Shown one piece after another: positions 25,772 through 35,286 of a DNA stretch of 64,000 bases. The DNA is taken from positions 496,001 to 560,000 of the forward strand of contig NZ_BOPB01000009.1 in NCBI RefSeq assembly GCF_016863535.1, in the 5' to 3' direction. The notes below the pieces were generated by a model that saw only the letters and a list, made by a program, of their open reading frames with translations, was not told where the DNA came from and did not search any database. The stretch comes from Micromonospora lutea. Its GTDB lineage: Bacteria; Actinomycetota; Actinomycetes; Mycobacteriales; Micromonosporaceae. Position numbers and translations under genes: made by a program. Each line of letters starts with the position of its first letter. Position 1 is the first letter of the stretch.

Positions 25772-26712
25772 CGGCCACCTTCGCCGCCGGCGGCGACCAG
25801 CGCAGCCTGCCGGTACCCGACGGACTCGACGGCATGCGGCTGGACCAGGCCGTGGCCCGGCTGTTCGGCCTCTCCCGGACCGCCGCCGCGGCGCTCGTCG
25901 ACGCCGGCGAGGCACTGGTGGACGGTGCGGTACGGCCCAACTCGCACAAGGTTCGGGCGGGTTCCTGGCTGGAGGTGACGCTGCCCGCGCCGGCCACGGC
26001 ACCGGTGGTGGTGCCCCAGGCGGTGCCCGGCCTGCGGGTGGTGTACGCCGACGACGACATCGTGGTGGTCGACAAGCCGGTCGGCGTGGCCGCCCATCCC
26101 AGCCCGGGGTGGACCGGCCCGACGGTGATCGGTGGGCTCGCCGGGATCGGGCACACGATCGCCACCAGCGGCGCCGCCGAGCGTCAGGGCGTCGTGCACC
26201 GACTCGACGTGGGCACCACCGGCGTCATGGTGGTGGCCAAGAGCGAGCAGGCGTACAGCGTGCTGAAGCGGGCCTTCAAGTACCGGGAGGTGGAGAAGCG
26301 CTACCACGCGGTGGTGCAGGGGCACCTGGACCCGCTGCGCGGCACCATCGACGCTCCGATCGACCGGCACCCGCACCACGACTACCGCTGGGCGGTGGTC
26401 TCCGGCGGCAAACCGAGCATCACCCACTACGACACCATCGAGGCGTTTCCGTCCGCGAGCCTGGTCGACGTGCGGCTGGAGACCGGACGGACCCATCAGA
26501 TCCGGGTGCACTTCTCGACGCTGCGGCATCCGTGTGTGGGTGACCTCACGTACGGCGCCGATCCGACACTCGCCGCCCGGCTCCGACTGGATCGGCAGTG
26601 GTTGCACGCCAGAGAGTTGAGCTTCGAGCACCCCCGTACGGGGGACGAGGTCCGCTTCGTCAGCGACTACCCTGACGATCTGGGACGCGCGCTGGACCTC
26701 CTCCGCGACTGA
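25768..26712 (+). CDS. RluD-type 23S rRNA pseudouridine synthase
   Basis: RsuA/RluD family enzyme of 314 aa. An N-terminal S4 RNA-binding domain ([31 protein letters not shown]) is followed by the catalytic domain with [17 protein letters not shown] and [18 protein letters not shown], containing the active-site Asp in [27 protein letters not shown] is also typical. Coupled to lspA by ATGA, an arrangement widespread in bacteria. The target uridines cannot be told from sequence; RluD-like is the best guess. Confidence 0.92.
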   Translation: MTATFAAGGDQRSLPVPDGLDGMRLDQAVARLFGLSRTAAAALVDAGEALVDGAVRPNSHKVRAGSWLEVTLPAPATAPVVVPQAVPGLRVVYADDDIVVVDKPVGVAAHPSPGWTGPTVIGGLAGIGHTIATSGAAERQGVVHRLDVGTTGVMVVAKSEQAYSVLKRAFKYREVEKRYHAVVQGHLDPLRGTIDAPIDRHPHHDYRWAVVSGGKPSITHYDTIEAFPSASLVDVRLETGRTHQIRVHFSTLRHPCVGDLTYGADPTLAARLRLDRQWLHARELSFEHPRTGDEVRFVSDYPDDLGRALDLLRD

Positions 26713-26752
26713 CGCGTCCGCCCGTGCCGACCGACTGACGAGGGGACCGCCC

Positions 26753-27775
26753 GTGCGCGCCGGCGATCTGCTGCGGAAGTTGGACCAGCGACTACTGCCC
26801 CGCCTCGCGGCCACGGTGACCCGGCTGGGTCAGGGCCCGAGCCGTACTCCGCTGCTCGGGTGGGTGGCGACGCTGTCGTGTGTCACCGTGCTCGCCACGG
26901 CCCTGCTGGCCACCGGTGGCCCGCCCGCGCAGGACCAGACGGTCGGCGAGGTGACCCGGGTGGGAGTGGTCGAGGGTGACTCCATCCCGCGGTACGAGGC
27001 GACCGCTGCCGCCGATCTGGCCGCGTTGGCCGGCCGGTCGCTCGGCGACGGCACGTACGCGCTGGTCTCGCTCACCGAGTACCTCACCCCGTCCCGGCTC
27101 GCCGCGGTGGTCGGTGACGTGGGAGTCGCGTTCGTGTTCGGTCGGGTGCCGCTGCCGGAGCGACAGACCGAGATCGTCCGCATCCCGGCCCAGCGGGTGC
27201 CGGAGGACGTCACGGCCGGGATGGCCAAGCTGGCCGAGCGCAAGGAGCGGGAGGCCGCCGACTACCGCGCCCGGGCCACCGCGCTGGGCGGCGGCGCGCC
27301 ACCGGAACGCGAACTGCGCGACCTGTACCTCAGCGGCGCGCAGGTCGCGGCGGCGGAAGCGGCCGCGTACCGGGCCGGGTGCGCCTGTCTCTACGCGCTG
27401 GTGGTGCGCGCCGAGCCGGCAAAGTTGCGCGGCGTGGCAGCCCGCTCCGGGGTACGGGTGGTGGATCCGGCTCCGGAGGTCCGGCGGCTGGAGCGGACCG
27501 TCTTCACCCCACCGCTGCCCGAGCAGCGGGACGTCGTCCGGCCGCCGGTCGACCGGGTGACCACACCGGAGCCGACCGCGAGCGTCGTCGTGACCAGCAG
27601 GCCGCCCGCGCCGGAGCCGACCGTGGCGGATCCTTCGCCGTCAACGCCGGCGGTGACGGATTCGTCACCGTCACCGTCGCCGCCACCACCCTCGCCCGCT
27701 CCCTCGGCCTCGACCTGGACGCCGTCCACCTCGGCAGACCTGGTCGACGAGGATGATCCGGAGCCGACACCGTGA
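26753..27775 (+). CDS. Membrane-anchored protein with Pro/Ser-rich tail, unknown function
   Basis: Protein of 340 aa that I do not recognise. One transmembrane helix near residues 38-55 (WVATLSCVTVLATALLATGG) is followed by a predicted extracytoplasmic domain of ~180 residues with a helical middle (KLAERKEREAADYRARATAL). The last ~100 residues are a Pro/Ser/Thr-rich tail (SPSPSPPPPSPAPSAS) of wall-spanning type. GTG 26753 follows GAGGGGA. It directly precedes the EspI-like ATPase, so a secretion or wall role is possible; this is inference. Confidence 0.75.
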   Translation: MRAGDLLRKLDQRLLPRLAATVTRLGQGPSRTPLLGWVATLSCVTVLATALLATGGPPAQDQTVGEVTRVGVVEGDSIPRYEATAAADLAALAGRSLGDGTYALVSLTEYLTPSRLAAVVGDVGVAFVFGRVPLPERQTEIVRIPAQRVPEDVTAGMAKLAERKEREAADYRARATALGGGAPPERELRDLYLSGAQVAAAEAAAYRAGCACLYALVVRAEPAKLRGVAARSGVRVVDPAPEVRRLERTVFTPPLPEQRDVVRPPVDRVTTPEPTASVVVTSRPPAPEPTVADPSPSTPAVTDSSPSPSPPPPSPAPSASTWTPSTSADLVDEDDPEPTP

Positions 27776-27871
27776 CGGTTGTCGACACACCCGGTTGCCG
27801 CCCGGTGTGGCCTCAATAGGCTTTCGTTCGTAGCCTGTCAGACGGAGACCGTAGCGCTGGGGAGGCGATCC

Positions 27872-29299
27872 GTGGAGGGCAGCGAGACCGGTTGGGGACG
27901 ACCCGCCGAACCGGCACCGCGGTGGCGGGCGCTGCTCGATCGAGCCCGCCTCGGCGGTCGCAGCGCAGAGTCGGCCGGCACCGAGCACCGGGCCGAGGAA
28001 CTGCCGCCGGCACCGCCCGAGCCGTCGCCCGAGCCGTTGCCGCGGCGGGGGCCCGGCACCGGCTACACGGCGCGCGTACCGGCCGTGGGACCGCCAGCGG
28101 ACCGGTCGTACGGCGAGGAGCCCGCCTACCGTGCCGAACCGGCGTACCTGGTGGACCCGCCGCGCCCCGCCCAGCCGTACCGGGGGCAGCCAGGGCAGCC
28201 ACCGTACCCGGCGGTGCCGGAGCCGCGCCGGCCGGAGCCGGTCGAGTCGCGGTACACCCTGTTGGACAACGGCTACCGGCATGCCGCACCACCGGTGGAG
28301 TCCCGATACGCCCTGCTGGACAACGGCGGCTATCAGCCGCACTCGGCGGCGGTGGCGCCGCCGGCCGTGGCGCCACCGACCCAGGTTCCGCCGGCGGCAC
28401 CGTTGCCGCCGGTCCCGCCGCCGGCTGGGGTGCCGCCGGCCATGGTGGGCGGCCGTCCGCGCATCGAGTGGCGGGCGCAGAGCGCCGGCAGCGACCTCGA
28501 ACGGGCCGCCGCCGTGCTCCGTCGTGACCTGGGTACCCCACGGGTGATCGCCTTCGCCAACCCCAAGGGCGGGGTGCACAAGACGACGGCCACCGTGCTG
28601 GCCGCGGCCACCGTCGGCAGCGTACGCGGCCGAGGCGTGCTGGCCTGGGACGACAACGAGTTGCGCGGCACGCTCGGGCTGCGCGCCGGCAGCGCCCGGC
28701 ACGCCCGCACGATCCGACACCTGGTCGCCGATCTCGTCCAGATCGAGATCCGGGAGGGCACCGAGCTGCTGGAGACGCTGGACGACTACCTGCGGCACGC
28801 CTCCGACGGGTCGTACGACGTGCTCGCCGGTGAGGAGAGCCCCCGGTTCGCCCAACGACTGGATCAGTTCACCGTCAAGCGGGTGCTCGACCTGTTGCGC
28901 CGTACCCACGACGTGATCTGTGTGGACACCGGCAACAACGTGGAGAGCCCGAACTGGCGCACCGTCATGCAGGCCGCCGATCAGCTGGTGGTCACCACGG
29001 TGCCGCGCGAGGACGCGGCGTTCAGCGCGGACTGGATGCTCGACCTGCTGCACGAGGAGGGGATGGGTGAGCTGGCCGACAACGCCGTGACCCTGATCTC
29101 CTGCCCCACGCCGGGACGGCTGCCGTTGCAGAGCGACCTGGAGCGGCACTTCGCCACCCGGACCCGGGCGGTGACCATGGTGCCGTACGATCCGGCGCTG
29201 GAGACCGGCTCCTCGATCGAATACCACCAGCTCCAGGGCGAGACCCGGCAGGCCTGGCTGCGGGCGGCGTCGGCGATGCTGGAGCCGTTCGGACGCTGA
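27872..29299 (+). CDS. MinD/ParA-like ATPase with Pro-rich N-terminus (EspI-like)
   Basis: Protein of about 475 aa. The first ~190 residues are Pro/Tyr-rich and disordered, with a near-duplicated unit VESRYTLLDNGYR / VESRYALLDNGGY. The C-terminal ~280 residues are a deviant-Walker ATPase: FANPKGGVHKTTATVLAA, then switch-like VICVDTGNNVESPNW, and VVTTVPREDAAFSADWMLDLL. The variant P-loop has His before KTT. This layout resembles EspI of type VII secretion loci, yet no ESX genes are near. GTG 27872 has GGGGAGGCG upstream. Two -10-like boxes, TAGGCT 27817-27822 and TAGCCT 27831-27836, precede it. Confidence 0.8.
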   Translation: MEGSETGWGRPAEPAPRWRALLDRARLGGRSAESAGTEHRAEELPPAPPEPSPEPLPRRGPGTGYTARVPAVGPPADRSYGEEPAYRAEPAYLVDPPRPAQPYRGQPGQPPYPAVPEPRRPEPVESRYTLLDNGYRHAAPPVESRYALLDNGGYQPHSAAVAPPAVAPPTQVPPAAPLPPVPPPAGVPPAMVGGRPRIEWRAQSAGSDLERAAAVLRRDLGTPRVIAFANPKGGVHKTTATVLAAATVGSVRGRGVLAWDDNELRGTLGLRAGSARHARTIRHLVADLVQIEIREGTELLETLDDYLRHASDGSYDVLAGEESPRFAQRLDQFTVKRVLDLLRRTHDVICVDTGNNVESPNWRTVMQAADQLVVTTVPREDAAFSADWMLDLLHEEGMGELADNAVTLISCPTPGRLPLQSDLERHFATRTRAVTMVPYDPALETGSSIEYHQLQGETRQAWLRAASAMLEPFGR

Positions 29300-29363
29300 C
29301 GGATCGGGCATTCCTGCGGCGACACGGTGTACGACCGACGAGGGTAGCTGCGAGGATCATCGG

Positions 29364-30233
29364 GTGAGCCCCACCACCCCCGCCGCCGAGCCTCCCGCAC
29401 GACCGTCAGCGGCCCTGCCGCCGTCGTCCACCGAGCCGGTGAGCCCGCCCGCCGAGCAGCCGACGACGGAGGCGACAACCGGGTCGACGATCCCGCCGAG
29501 CACCGAGGCGGTGTCGTCCACCGAGCCGACCACCGGGCGGCCGGGTGGCCCCGGCCGGGTGGCGGTCTTCGGGGCGGCGGTGCTGGTGATGGGTGTGCTG
29601 GGGGCGCCGCTGGGTTGGCTCTGGGCGGCGGTCGCGCCGGCCACGCCGGTCATCAAGAGCGGCGACGGCGCCGTCTACGGCCAGGCACAGCCGGAACAGC
29701 CGATCGCCGCCGACGGGTGGTTCAGCCTGCTCGGGCTGGGGTTCGGGGTGCTCGCCGCGCTCGCCGTGTGGATCCTGCTGCGACGCCATCGGGGACCGGT
29801 CGGGCTGGTCGTCGCGGTGGCCGGTGGATTCGCTGCCGCGTTGGTCGCCTGGCAGGTGGGGCGTCGGATCGGACTGGCCGGCTATCAGCGGCTGCTGGAC
29901 ACCGTCCCGGACGGCACCCGCTTCAGCAAGCCGGTCGACCTGCGTTCCGGTGGGATCGAGTTGTTCCTCGGGGTGCTGCCGGTGCCCTACGGCAACCTTC
30001 TGCTGCCGGCGTTCGCCGCCGCGGTGACGTACACCCTGCTCGCCGGCTGGTCCCGATGGCCGTCGCTGCGGCCCGAGCCGGAGCCGGACGCGGCCTGGCT
30101 CGCCGCGTATCCGTCGTCGCAGCCCCCGCTGTCGGCGGGTGAGGTCAGTTCGGGGCCGGTGGAGGCGACGCCAGCTCCGCCAGCGGCACCGGAACCGCCC
30201 GCACCTGGCGCAGCAGAGCCGCCTCGCGGTTGA
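29364..30233 (+). CDS. Four-helix membrane protein (DUF2567-like)
   Basis: Protein of 289 aa. A disordered Pro/Ser/Thr-rich N-terminus (~60 residues) is followed by four transmembrane helices (about residues 67-95, 113-135, 138-160 and 205-230) and a Pro/Ala-rich tail. Sequence style matches the DUF2567 group, function unknown. The final ~29 codons are read antisense to the end of the convergent Lon-domain gene, an 89-bp 3' overlap. GTG 29364 has GAGG about 8 nt upstream. Confidence 0.75.
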   Translation: MSPTTPAAEPPARPSAALPPSSTEPVSPPAEQPTTEATTGSTIPPSTEAVSSTEPTTGRPGGPGRVAVFGAAVLVMGVLGAPLGWLWAAVAPATPVIKSGDGAVYGQAQPEQPIAADGWFSLLGLGFGVLAALAVWILLRRHRGPVGLVVAVAGGFAAALVAWQVGRRIGLAGYQRLLDTVPDGTRFSKPVDLRSGGIELFLGVLPVPYGNLLLPAFAAAVTYTLLAGWSRWPSLRPEPEPDAAWLAAYPSSQPPLSAGEVSSGPVEATPAPPAAPEPPAPGAAEPPRG

Positions 30234-30840
30234 GCAGGTGCAGCTCGGCGCGCAGCCGGGCCGCCGTGCCGTCGATGGCGAGCAGCCGCTGACGGTCGGT
30301 CAGCGTCAGCGCCGCGGTCGCGGCGACCAGGTGGGACAGCACCGTCGGGTCCTCGGGCAGTTGCTCGGTCAGCTGACCGGCCTCGGCCCGGATCAGGCCG
30401 AGGTACTGCCGGAAGACGGAGATCACCCGGGCCGCCAGCAGGTCGGCGGTCTCGTCCGGGCCGTCCGGCTCGGGCAACCACTGCACCTCGGCGGTCAGGT
30501 ACGGCGCGGAGTCGTGGTCGACGTCGCCCACCCGGAACCGTCGCCGTCCCACGGTGACGATGTCGAAGCCGCCGTCGTCCAACTCGGTGACCTGCCGCAG
30601 CTCGGCCGTGCAGCCCACCTCGTGCAGGGTGACCTCCGCGGACGCGGCCTGGCCGACGCCGGTGGCGACCTCCCAGCCGCTGCGGATGGCCACCACCCCG
30701 AACTCGCGCGACGCGCCCTCAGGCAGCGCGACCAGGTGCCGGACCAGGGCGCGGTAGCGCTCCTCGAAGATGTGCAGCGGCAGGACCAGCCCCGGGAAGA
30801 GCACCGTGGCGAGCGGGAACACCGGCAGCCGTGCGGTCAC
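30145..30840 (-). CDS. Lon protease N-terminal (LonN/substrate-binding) domain protein
   Basis: Stand-alone LON_N domain protein of 231 aa without ATPase or protease domains. The hallmark LPVFPLATVLFPGLVLPLHIFEERYRALVRHL opens the protein, then GVVAIR and a C-terminal helical bundle (LLAARVISVFRQYLGLI...). Such proteins may bind substrates or unfolded proteins; the role is unknown. The GTG start at 30840 is preceded by minus-strand TACGCT (30853-30848) and 7 nt, fitting a leaderless transcript. Divergent from hisD. Confidence 0.9.
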   Translation of the reverse strand: MTARLPVFPLATVLFPGLVLPLHIFEERYRALVRHLVALPEGASREFGVVAIRSGWEVATGVGQAASAEVTLHEVGCTAELRQVTELDDGGFDIVTVGRRRFRVGDVDHDSAPYLTAEVQWLPEPDGPDETADLLAARVISVFRQYLGLIRAEAGQLTEQLPEDPTVLSHLVAATAALTLTDRQRLLAIDGTAARLRAELHLLNREAALLRQVRAVPVPLAELASPPPAPN

Positions 30841-30933
30841 GTGATCGAGCGTAGCCGGATCGGCAAGCGGCGGCGTGTCCCGCCTCACCGTCCCGGACAG
30901 CGGGCGGCGACGGTCGGCTCGGCGACGGCCGCC

Positions 30934-30946
30934 TAGACTCGCAGGC
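30934..30946 (+). promoter_or_regulatory. Leaderless promoter of the his operon
   Basis: TAGACT at 30934-30939 is followed by 7 nt and the hisD GTG at 30947, with no ribosome site between. The divergent LON_N gene has a mirrored TACGCT box about 80 bp away. No T-box, attenuator or His-rich leader peptide is visible upstream. Confidence 0.65.
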
Positions 30947-32314
30947 GTGTTGAACCGGATCGACCTGCGCGGTGGTGCGCGTGACCCGCGCCACCTGCTG
31001 CCTCGCGCCCAGCTCGACGTCTCGGTGGCCGTCGAGCGCATCCGCCCGATCGTCGAGGCGGTGCGCGAGCATGGGTATCCGGCGGTCCGTGAGGCCAGCG
31101 AGCGCTTCGACGGAGTCGCCCCGGAGGTGCTGCGGGTGCCCCCGGAGGCCATCGCGGCGGCCGAGGGCACGCTGGACGGCGAGGTTCGTGCGGCGTTGTT
31201 GGAGTCGATCGCCCGGGCCCGGCGGGTGCACGCCGATCAGCGGCGGGTCGACCACACCACCCAGGTCGTGCCGGGTGGCACCGTCACCGAGCGGTGGATC
31301 CCGGTCGACCGGGTCGGTCTCTACGTCCCCGGTGGGCTGGCGATGTACCCGTCGACCGTGGTGATGAACGTGGTGCCCGCCCAGGCGGCCGGCGTCCGGT
31401 CGCTGGTGGTGGCCAGCCCGCCGCAGCAGGACAACGGCGGCCTGCCGGATCCTCGGGTGCTCGCGGCCTGTGCGCTGCTCGGCGTCGACGAGGTGTACGC
31501 CGTCGGCGGTGCCCAGGCCGTGGCGATGTTGGCGTACGGCTGTGCCGTCGACGCCGCCGGCAGTGCGCACTGCGACCCGGTGGACATGATCACCGGTCCC
31601 GGCAACATCTGGGTCACCGCCGCGAAGCGGCTGCTGCGCGGAGTGGTCGGCATCGACGCGGAGGCCGGCCCGACCGAGATCGCGATCCTCGCCGACGACA
31701 CCGCCGACCCGGTGCACGTCGCGGCCGACCTGATCAGTCAGGCCGAGCACGACCCCCTCGCGGCCAGTGTGCTGGTCACCCCGTCGGTCGCGTTGGCCGA
31801 TGCGGTCGATCGGGAGCTGGCCCGACTGGTACCCGCGACCAAGCACGCGGAGCGGGTCGGCACCGCGTTGCGCGGTGAGCAGAGCGGCGTGGTGCTGGTC
31901 GACGACCTGACGGCGGGGCTGGGGGTGGTCGACGCGTACGCGGCGGAGCACCTGGAGATCCAGACTGTCGACGCCCGCCAGTGGGCGATGCGGGTACGCA
32001 ACGCCGGGGCGGTCTTCGTCGGCGCGTACTCGCCGGTGTCGCTGGGTGACTACTGCGCCGGCTCCAACCACGTGCTGCCCACCGGGGGCTGCGCCCGGCA
32101 CTCGTCCGGCCTGTCCGTGCAGTCGTTCCTGCGCGGCGTGCACGTGGTGGAGTACACCGAGGAGGCACTGCGGGAGGTTGCCGGCCACGTGGTGACGCTG
32201 GCGAACGTGGAGGACCTGCCGGCGCACGGCCAGGCGGTCACCGCCCGGTTCTCCGACGCGACCGTCCGCACGGGCAGTGAGCCGGCGTCCTCGCCGACCG
32301 GGGGCACCACATGA
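30947..32314 (+). CDS. hisD: Histidinol dehydrogenase HisD
   Basis: Zn- and NAD-dependent enzyme for the last two oxidations of histidine synthesis, 455 aa. Typical segments: [84 protein letters not shown] and the metal/catalytic region AEHLEI and [18 protein letters not shown] 30947 is chosen for the TAGACT box and the family length. It starts the operon hisD-hisC-hisB and overlaps hisC by ATGA. Confidence 0.96.
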   Translation: MLNRIDLRGGARDPRHLLPRAQLDVSVAVERIRPIVEAVREHGYPAVREASERFDGVAPEVLRVPPEAIAAAEGTLDGEVRAALLESIARARRVHADQRRVDHTTQVVPGGTVTERWIPVDRVGLYVPGGLAMYPSTVVMNVVPAQAAGVRSLVVASPPQQDNGGLPDPRVLAACALLGVDEVYAVGGAQAVAMLAYGCAVDAAGSAHCDPVDMITGPGNIWVTAAKRLLRGVVGIDAEAGPTEIAILADDTADPVHVAADLISQAEHDPLAASVLVTPSVALADAVDRELARLVPATKHAERVGTALRGEQSGVVLVDDLTAGLGVVDAYAAEHLEIQTVDARQWAMRVRNAGAVFVGAYSPVSLGDYCAGSNHVLPTGGCARHSSGLSVQSFLRGVHVVEYTEEALREVAGHVVTLANVEDLPAHGQAVTARFSDATVRTGSEPASSPTGGTT

Positions 32315-33432
32315 TCGGACTGGACGATCTGCCGATCCGGGACGATCTGCGCGGGCTGTCGCCGTACGGCGCGCCGCAGCTGGACGTGCCGGTGCGGCTG
32401 AACACCAACGAGAACTCCCACCCGGTGCCGGAAGCGGTCGCCGAGGCGATCGGCAAGGCCCTCACGGCGGAGTTGCGTGACCTCAACCGCTACCCCGACC
32501 GGGACGCGCTGGCGTTGCGGGCCGACCTGGCCGGGTACCTCGGCCACGGGCTCACCGCCGACGAGGTGTGGGCGGCCAACGGTTCCAACGAGATCCAGCA
32601 GCAGCTGCTCCAGGTGTTCGGCGGGCCGGGACGCAGCGCGCTCGGCTTCACCCCGGCGTACTCGATGCATCCGCTGTTGGCGCTCGGCACGGGCACCCGG
32701 TGGGTGCCGGCCCGCCGGGGCGTGGACTTCGCGCTGACCGTCGACGAGGCGGTCGCGCAGGTCCGCGAGCACCGGCCGGACGTGGTCTTCCTCTGCTCAC
32801 CGAACAATCCCACCGGCACCGCGCTCGACCCGGCGGTGATCACCGCCGTGCTCGATGCCGCGCCCGGCATGGTGGTGGTCGACGAGGCGTACGCGGAGTT
32901 CGCCCGGCCGGGCACGGTCAGCGCCCTGACGGTGCTGCCCGGGCACCCACGGCTGGTGGTGACCCGGACGATGAGCAAGGCGTTCGGCTTCGCCGGTGGC
33001 CGGCTGGGCTATCTGGCCGCCGATCCGGCCGTGGTGGCGGCGGTGCAGCTGGTTCGGCTGCCGTACCACCTCTCCGCGCTCACCCAGGCCGCCGCGCGGG
33101 CCGCGCTGGCGCACCGCGACGCCCTGCTCGGTACGGTCGCCGAGATCGCCGAACAGCGTGACCGCATCGTCGCCGAACTGCGCCGCCGTGGCCTACGGGT
33201 CGCCGACAGCGACGCCAATTTCGTGTTGTACGAGGTAGGTGGCGACCAGTCGACCGCCTGGCGGGCCCTGCTGGCCCACGGCGTGCTGGTGCGCGACGTG
33301 GGCCTGCCCGGCTGGCTGCGGGTCACCGCGGGCACCCGCGCCGAGACCGACGCCTTCCTCGCCGCCGTGGACAGCACTCGGCGCGAGGGTTCCAACGCCC
33401 CGCAGCCGCGACAGACGAAAGGCACACCATGA
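32311..33432 (+). CDS. hisC: Histidinol-phosphate aminotransferase HisC
   Basis: PLP enzyme (fold type I) of 373 aa converting imidazole acetol phosphate to histidinol phosphate. Family features: [11 protein letters not shown] near the N-terminus, [53 protein letters not shown] and the PLP lysine in [14 protein letters not shown]. The C-terminal WLRVTAGT supplies the substrate-carboxylate Arg. Coupled at both ends by 4-bp overlaps with hisD and hisB. Confidence 0.95.
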   Translation: MIGLDDLPIRDDLRGLSPYGAPQLDVPVRLNTNENSHPVPEAVAEAIGKALTAELRDLNRYPDRDALALRADLAGYLGHGLTADEVWAANGSNEIQQQLLQVFGGPGRSALGFTPAYSMHPLLALGTGTRWVPARRGVDFALTVDEAVAQVREHRPDVVFLCSPNNPTGTALDPAVITAVLDAAPGMVVVDEAYAEFARPGTVSALTVLPGHPRLVVTRTMSKAFGFAGGRLGYLAADPAVVAAVQLVRLPYHLSALTQAAARAALAHRDALLGTVAEIAEQRDRIVAELRRRGLRVADSDANFVLYEVGGDQSTAWRALLAHGVLVRDVGLPGWLRVTAGTRAETDAFLAAVDSTRREGSNAPQPRQTKGTP

Positions 33433-34040
33433 GCCGGACCGCCCGGGTGGAGCGGATCACCAAGGAGACCAAGGTCCTGGTCGAGGTCGACCTCGACGGC
33501 ACCGGAGTGGCCGAGATCAGCACCGGGGTCGGTTTCTACGACCACATGCTGTACCAGATCGCCCGGCACGGCGGTTTCGACCTGACCGTGCGTACCGTGG
33601 GTGACCTGGAGATCGACGCACACCACACGATGGAGGACACGGCGCTGGCCCTCGGTGCCGCATTCGACCAGGCGTTGGGCGACAAGGCGGGCATCCGCCG
33701 GTACGGTTCGGCCACCGTGCCGATGGACGAGGTGCTGGTCCGGGCCGCCGTCGACCTCTCCGGCCGGCCGTACGTGGTGCACGACGAGCCGCTCCTGGCG
33801 CCCTACATCGGCCCGGTCTACCCGACCAGCATGACCCGGCACATCTGGGAGTCCTTCGGTCAGGCGGCCCGGATCACCCTGCACGTGGACGTGCTGCGGG
33901 CGGCCCGGCCGGGCGGGAACCCGGACGCCCACCACGTGGTCGAGGCGCAGTTCAAGGCGGTTTCCCGGGCGCTGCGGGAGGCCACCGCGGTGGACCCGAC
34001 GGCGGGCGGGGCGATTCCCAGCACCAAGGGGGCGTTGTGA
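33429..34040 (+). CDS. hisB: Imidazoleglycerol-phosphate dehydratase HisB
   Basis: Mn-dependent dehydratase of 203 aa, the monofunctional type without the histidinol phosphatase domain. Metal motifs [12 protein letters not shown] and [17 protein letters not shown], plus [20 protein letters not shown] and STKGAL at the C-terminus, are typical. Overlaps hisC by ATGA. A histidinol-phosphatase gene is not seen in this window. Confidence 0.95.
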   Translation: MSRTARVERITKETKVLVEVDLDGTGVAEISTGVGFYDHMLYQIARHGGFDLTVRTVGDLEIDAHHTMEDTALALGAAFDQALGDKAGIRRYGSATVPMDEVLVRAAVDLSGRPYVVHDEPLLAPYIGPVYPTSMTRHIWESFGQAARITLHVDVLRAARPGGNPDAHHVVEAQFKAVSRALREATAVDPTAGGAIPSTKGAL

Positions 34041-34074
34041 CGAGCCCGGGTACGACGCGGCGGAGGTGTCGTCG

Positions 34075-34248
34075 GTGAGCGGCATCCTGCCGACGCTGCT
34101 GCTGATCCTGGCCGGCGTGCTGGTCGGCGGGGCACTGTCCCTGCACCGGCAGGGCGCACCTCGGGGCGCGGTGGTCGTCACCGCGCTGCTGGCCGCGCTG
34201 GCCACCGTCGCGGGCGTGCTCTGGCTGCTGCCGGGGGACGGGTCATGA
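34075..34248 (+). CDS. Small two-helix membrane protein inside the his operon
   Basis: Protein of 57 aa, unknown function. Two hydrophobic helices (SGILPTLLLILAGVLVGGALSL and VVVTALLAALATVAGVLWLL) flank a short basic loop. GTG 34075 has GGAGGT 7 nt upstream; GTG 34066 lies within that ribosome site and is unlikely. The end overlaps the hisH ATG by ATGA, so it is co-translated with hisH. Confidence 0.7.
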   Translation: MSGILPTLLLILAGVLVGGALSLHRQGAPRGAVVVTALLAALATVAGVLWLLPGDGS

Positions 34249-34913
34249 CCGGTCGGCACGGCGGGTCGGCTGCGGGTGGGCGACGCCGGATCGTGGTGCT
34301 CGACTACGGCTCGGGCAACCTGCGCTCGGCCGAGCGCGCGCTGGCTGCGGCCGGAGCGGACGTGCTGGTCACCGGTGATCTCGCCGCCGCGGCCGACGCG
34401 GACGGCCTGGTCGTACCGGGAGTCGGGGCCTTCGCCGCCTGCGTGGCCGGCATCGAGGCGATCGGCGCTGGTCCGGTGATCGCCGGGCGGGTCGCCGCCG
34501 GCCGCCCGGTGTTGGGCATCTGCGTGGGCATGCAGATCCTCTTCGAGTCCGGCGACGAGCACGGGGTGGTCACCAAGGGACTGGGCCTGCTGCCGGGCAC
34601 GGTCACCCGGCTCGCCGCCGCCCGGCTGCCGCACATGGGCTGGAACACCGTGCAGGCGCCGGTCGGTTCGGTGCTCTTCGCCGGCCTGCCCGCGGACAGC
34701 CGGTTCTACTTCGTCCACTCGTACGCCGTCGTCGACCCCGCCGCGTTGACCGCGTCCGGGGCTCGGGTGACCACCGCCCACCATGACTGTGACTTCGTCG
34801 CGGCGGTGGAACGGGGCGCGTTGTCGGCTGCCCAGTTCCACCCGGAGAAGTCCGCCGAGACCGGTGCCGCGTTGCTACGCAACTGGCTGGCCACCGTTCC
34901 TGCCGGTGGCTGA
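34245..34913 (+). CDS. hisH: Imidazole glycerol phosphate synthase, glutaminase subunit HisH
   Basis: Class I amidotransferase of 222 aa that supplies ammonia to HisF. It opens VVLDYGSGNLRSAERAL, has the oxyanion loop VPGVGAFAAC, nucleophile Cys in LGICVGMQILFE, and the His/Glu pair in AAQFHPEKS. LPHMGWNTV and YFVHSYAVV are also typical. Its partner hisF lies 2.2 kb downstream as a separate unit with its own promoter. Confidence 0.95.
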   Translation: MTGRHGGSAAGGRRRIVVLDYGSGNLRSAERALAAAGADVLVTGDLAAAADADGLVVPGVGAFAACVAGIEAIGAGPVIAGRVAAGRPVLGICVGMQILFESGDEHGVVTKGLGLLPGTVTRLAAARLPHMGWNTVQAPVGSVLFAGLPADSRFYFVHSYAVVDPAALTASGARVTTAHHDCDFVAAVERGALSAAQFHPEKSAETGAALLRNWLATVPAGG

Positions 34914-34943
34914 GCCGGTGAGTGGCGTCCGCCGGGAGCCACG

Positions 34944-35264
34944 GTGAGCAAGGAACGGGCCCACCGCCGGGCGGCCCGGGAGGCGGAGGCGGCCCGGCAG
35001 CGGGTGCTGCGGGAGCGCGCCAGGGCTCGCCGGACCCGTCGTCGGGCGCTGGTCCGCCGGGTGGTGCCGACGGTGCGTCGTGGCCGCACGGGCCGGCTGC
35101 CGAGATACTCCCAGGGCGAGCGGGCCGCCATCGTGGCGCTCACCCTGGCCGCGATCATTCTCATCTGGGTGTTCGTGCCCGACCTGGCGTTGCGCGTCGG
35201 GCTGATCCTGTTGCTGCTGCTCGTACTGCCGGTGATCGTGGTGATCGCCCTGAACCGCCGTTGA
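34944..35264 (+). CDS. Small membrane protein with Arg-rich N-terminus
   Basis: Protein of 106 aa, not assigned to a named family. The first ~55 residues are strongly basic and helical ([28 protein letters not shown] in style), followed by two closely spaced hydrophobic segments ([18 protein letters not shown] and [17 protein letters not shown]). GTG 34944 has GGGAG upstream. It sits between hisH and priA, co-oriented, in the his operon. Confidence 0.7.
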   Translation: MSKERAHRRAAREAEAARQRVLRERARARRTRRRALVRRVVPTVRRGRTGRLPRYSQGERAAIVALTLAAIILIWVFVPDLALRVGLILLLLLVLPVIVVIALNRR

Positions 35265-35286
35265 CCATGCGAGAAGGACAAGACAC

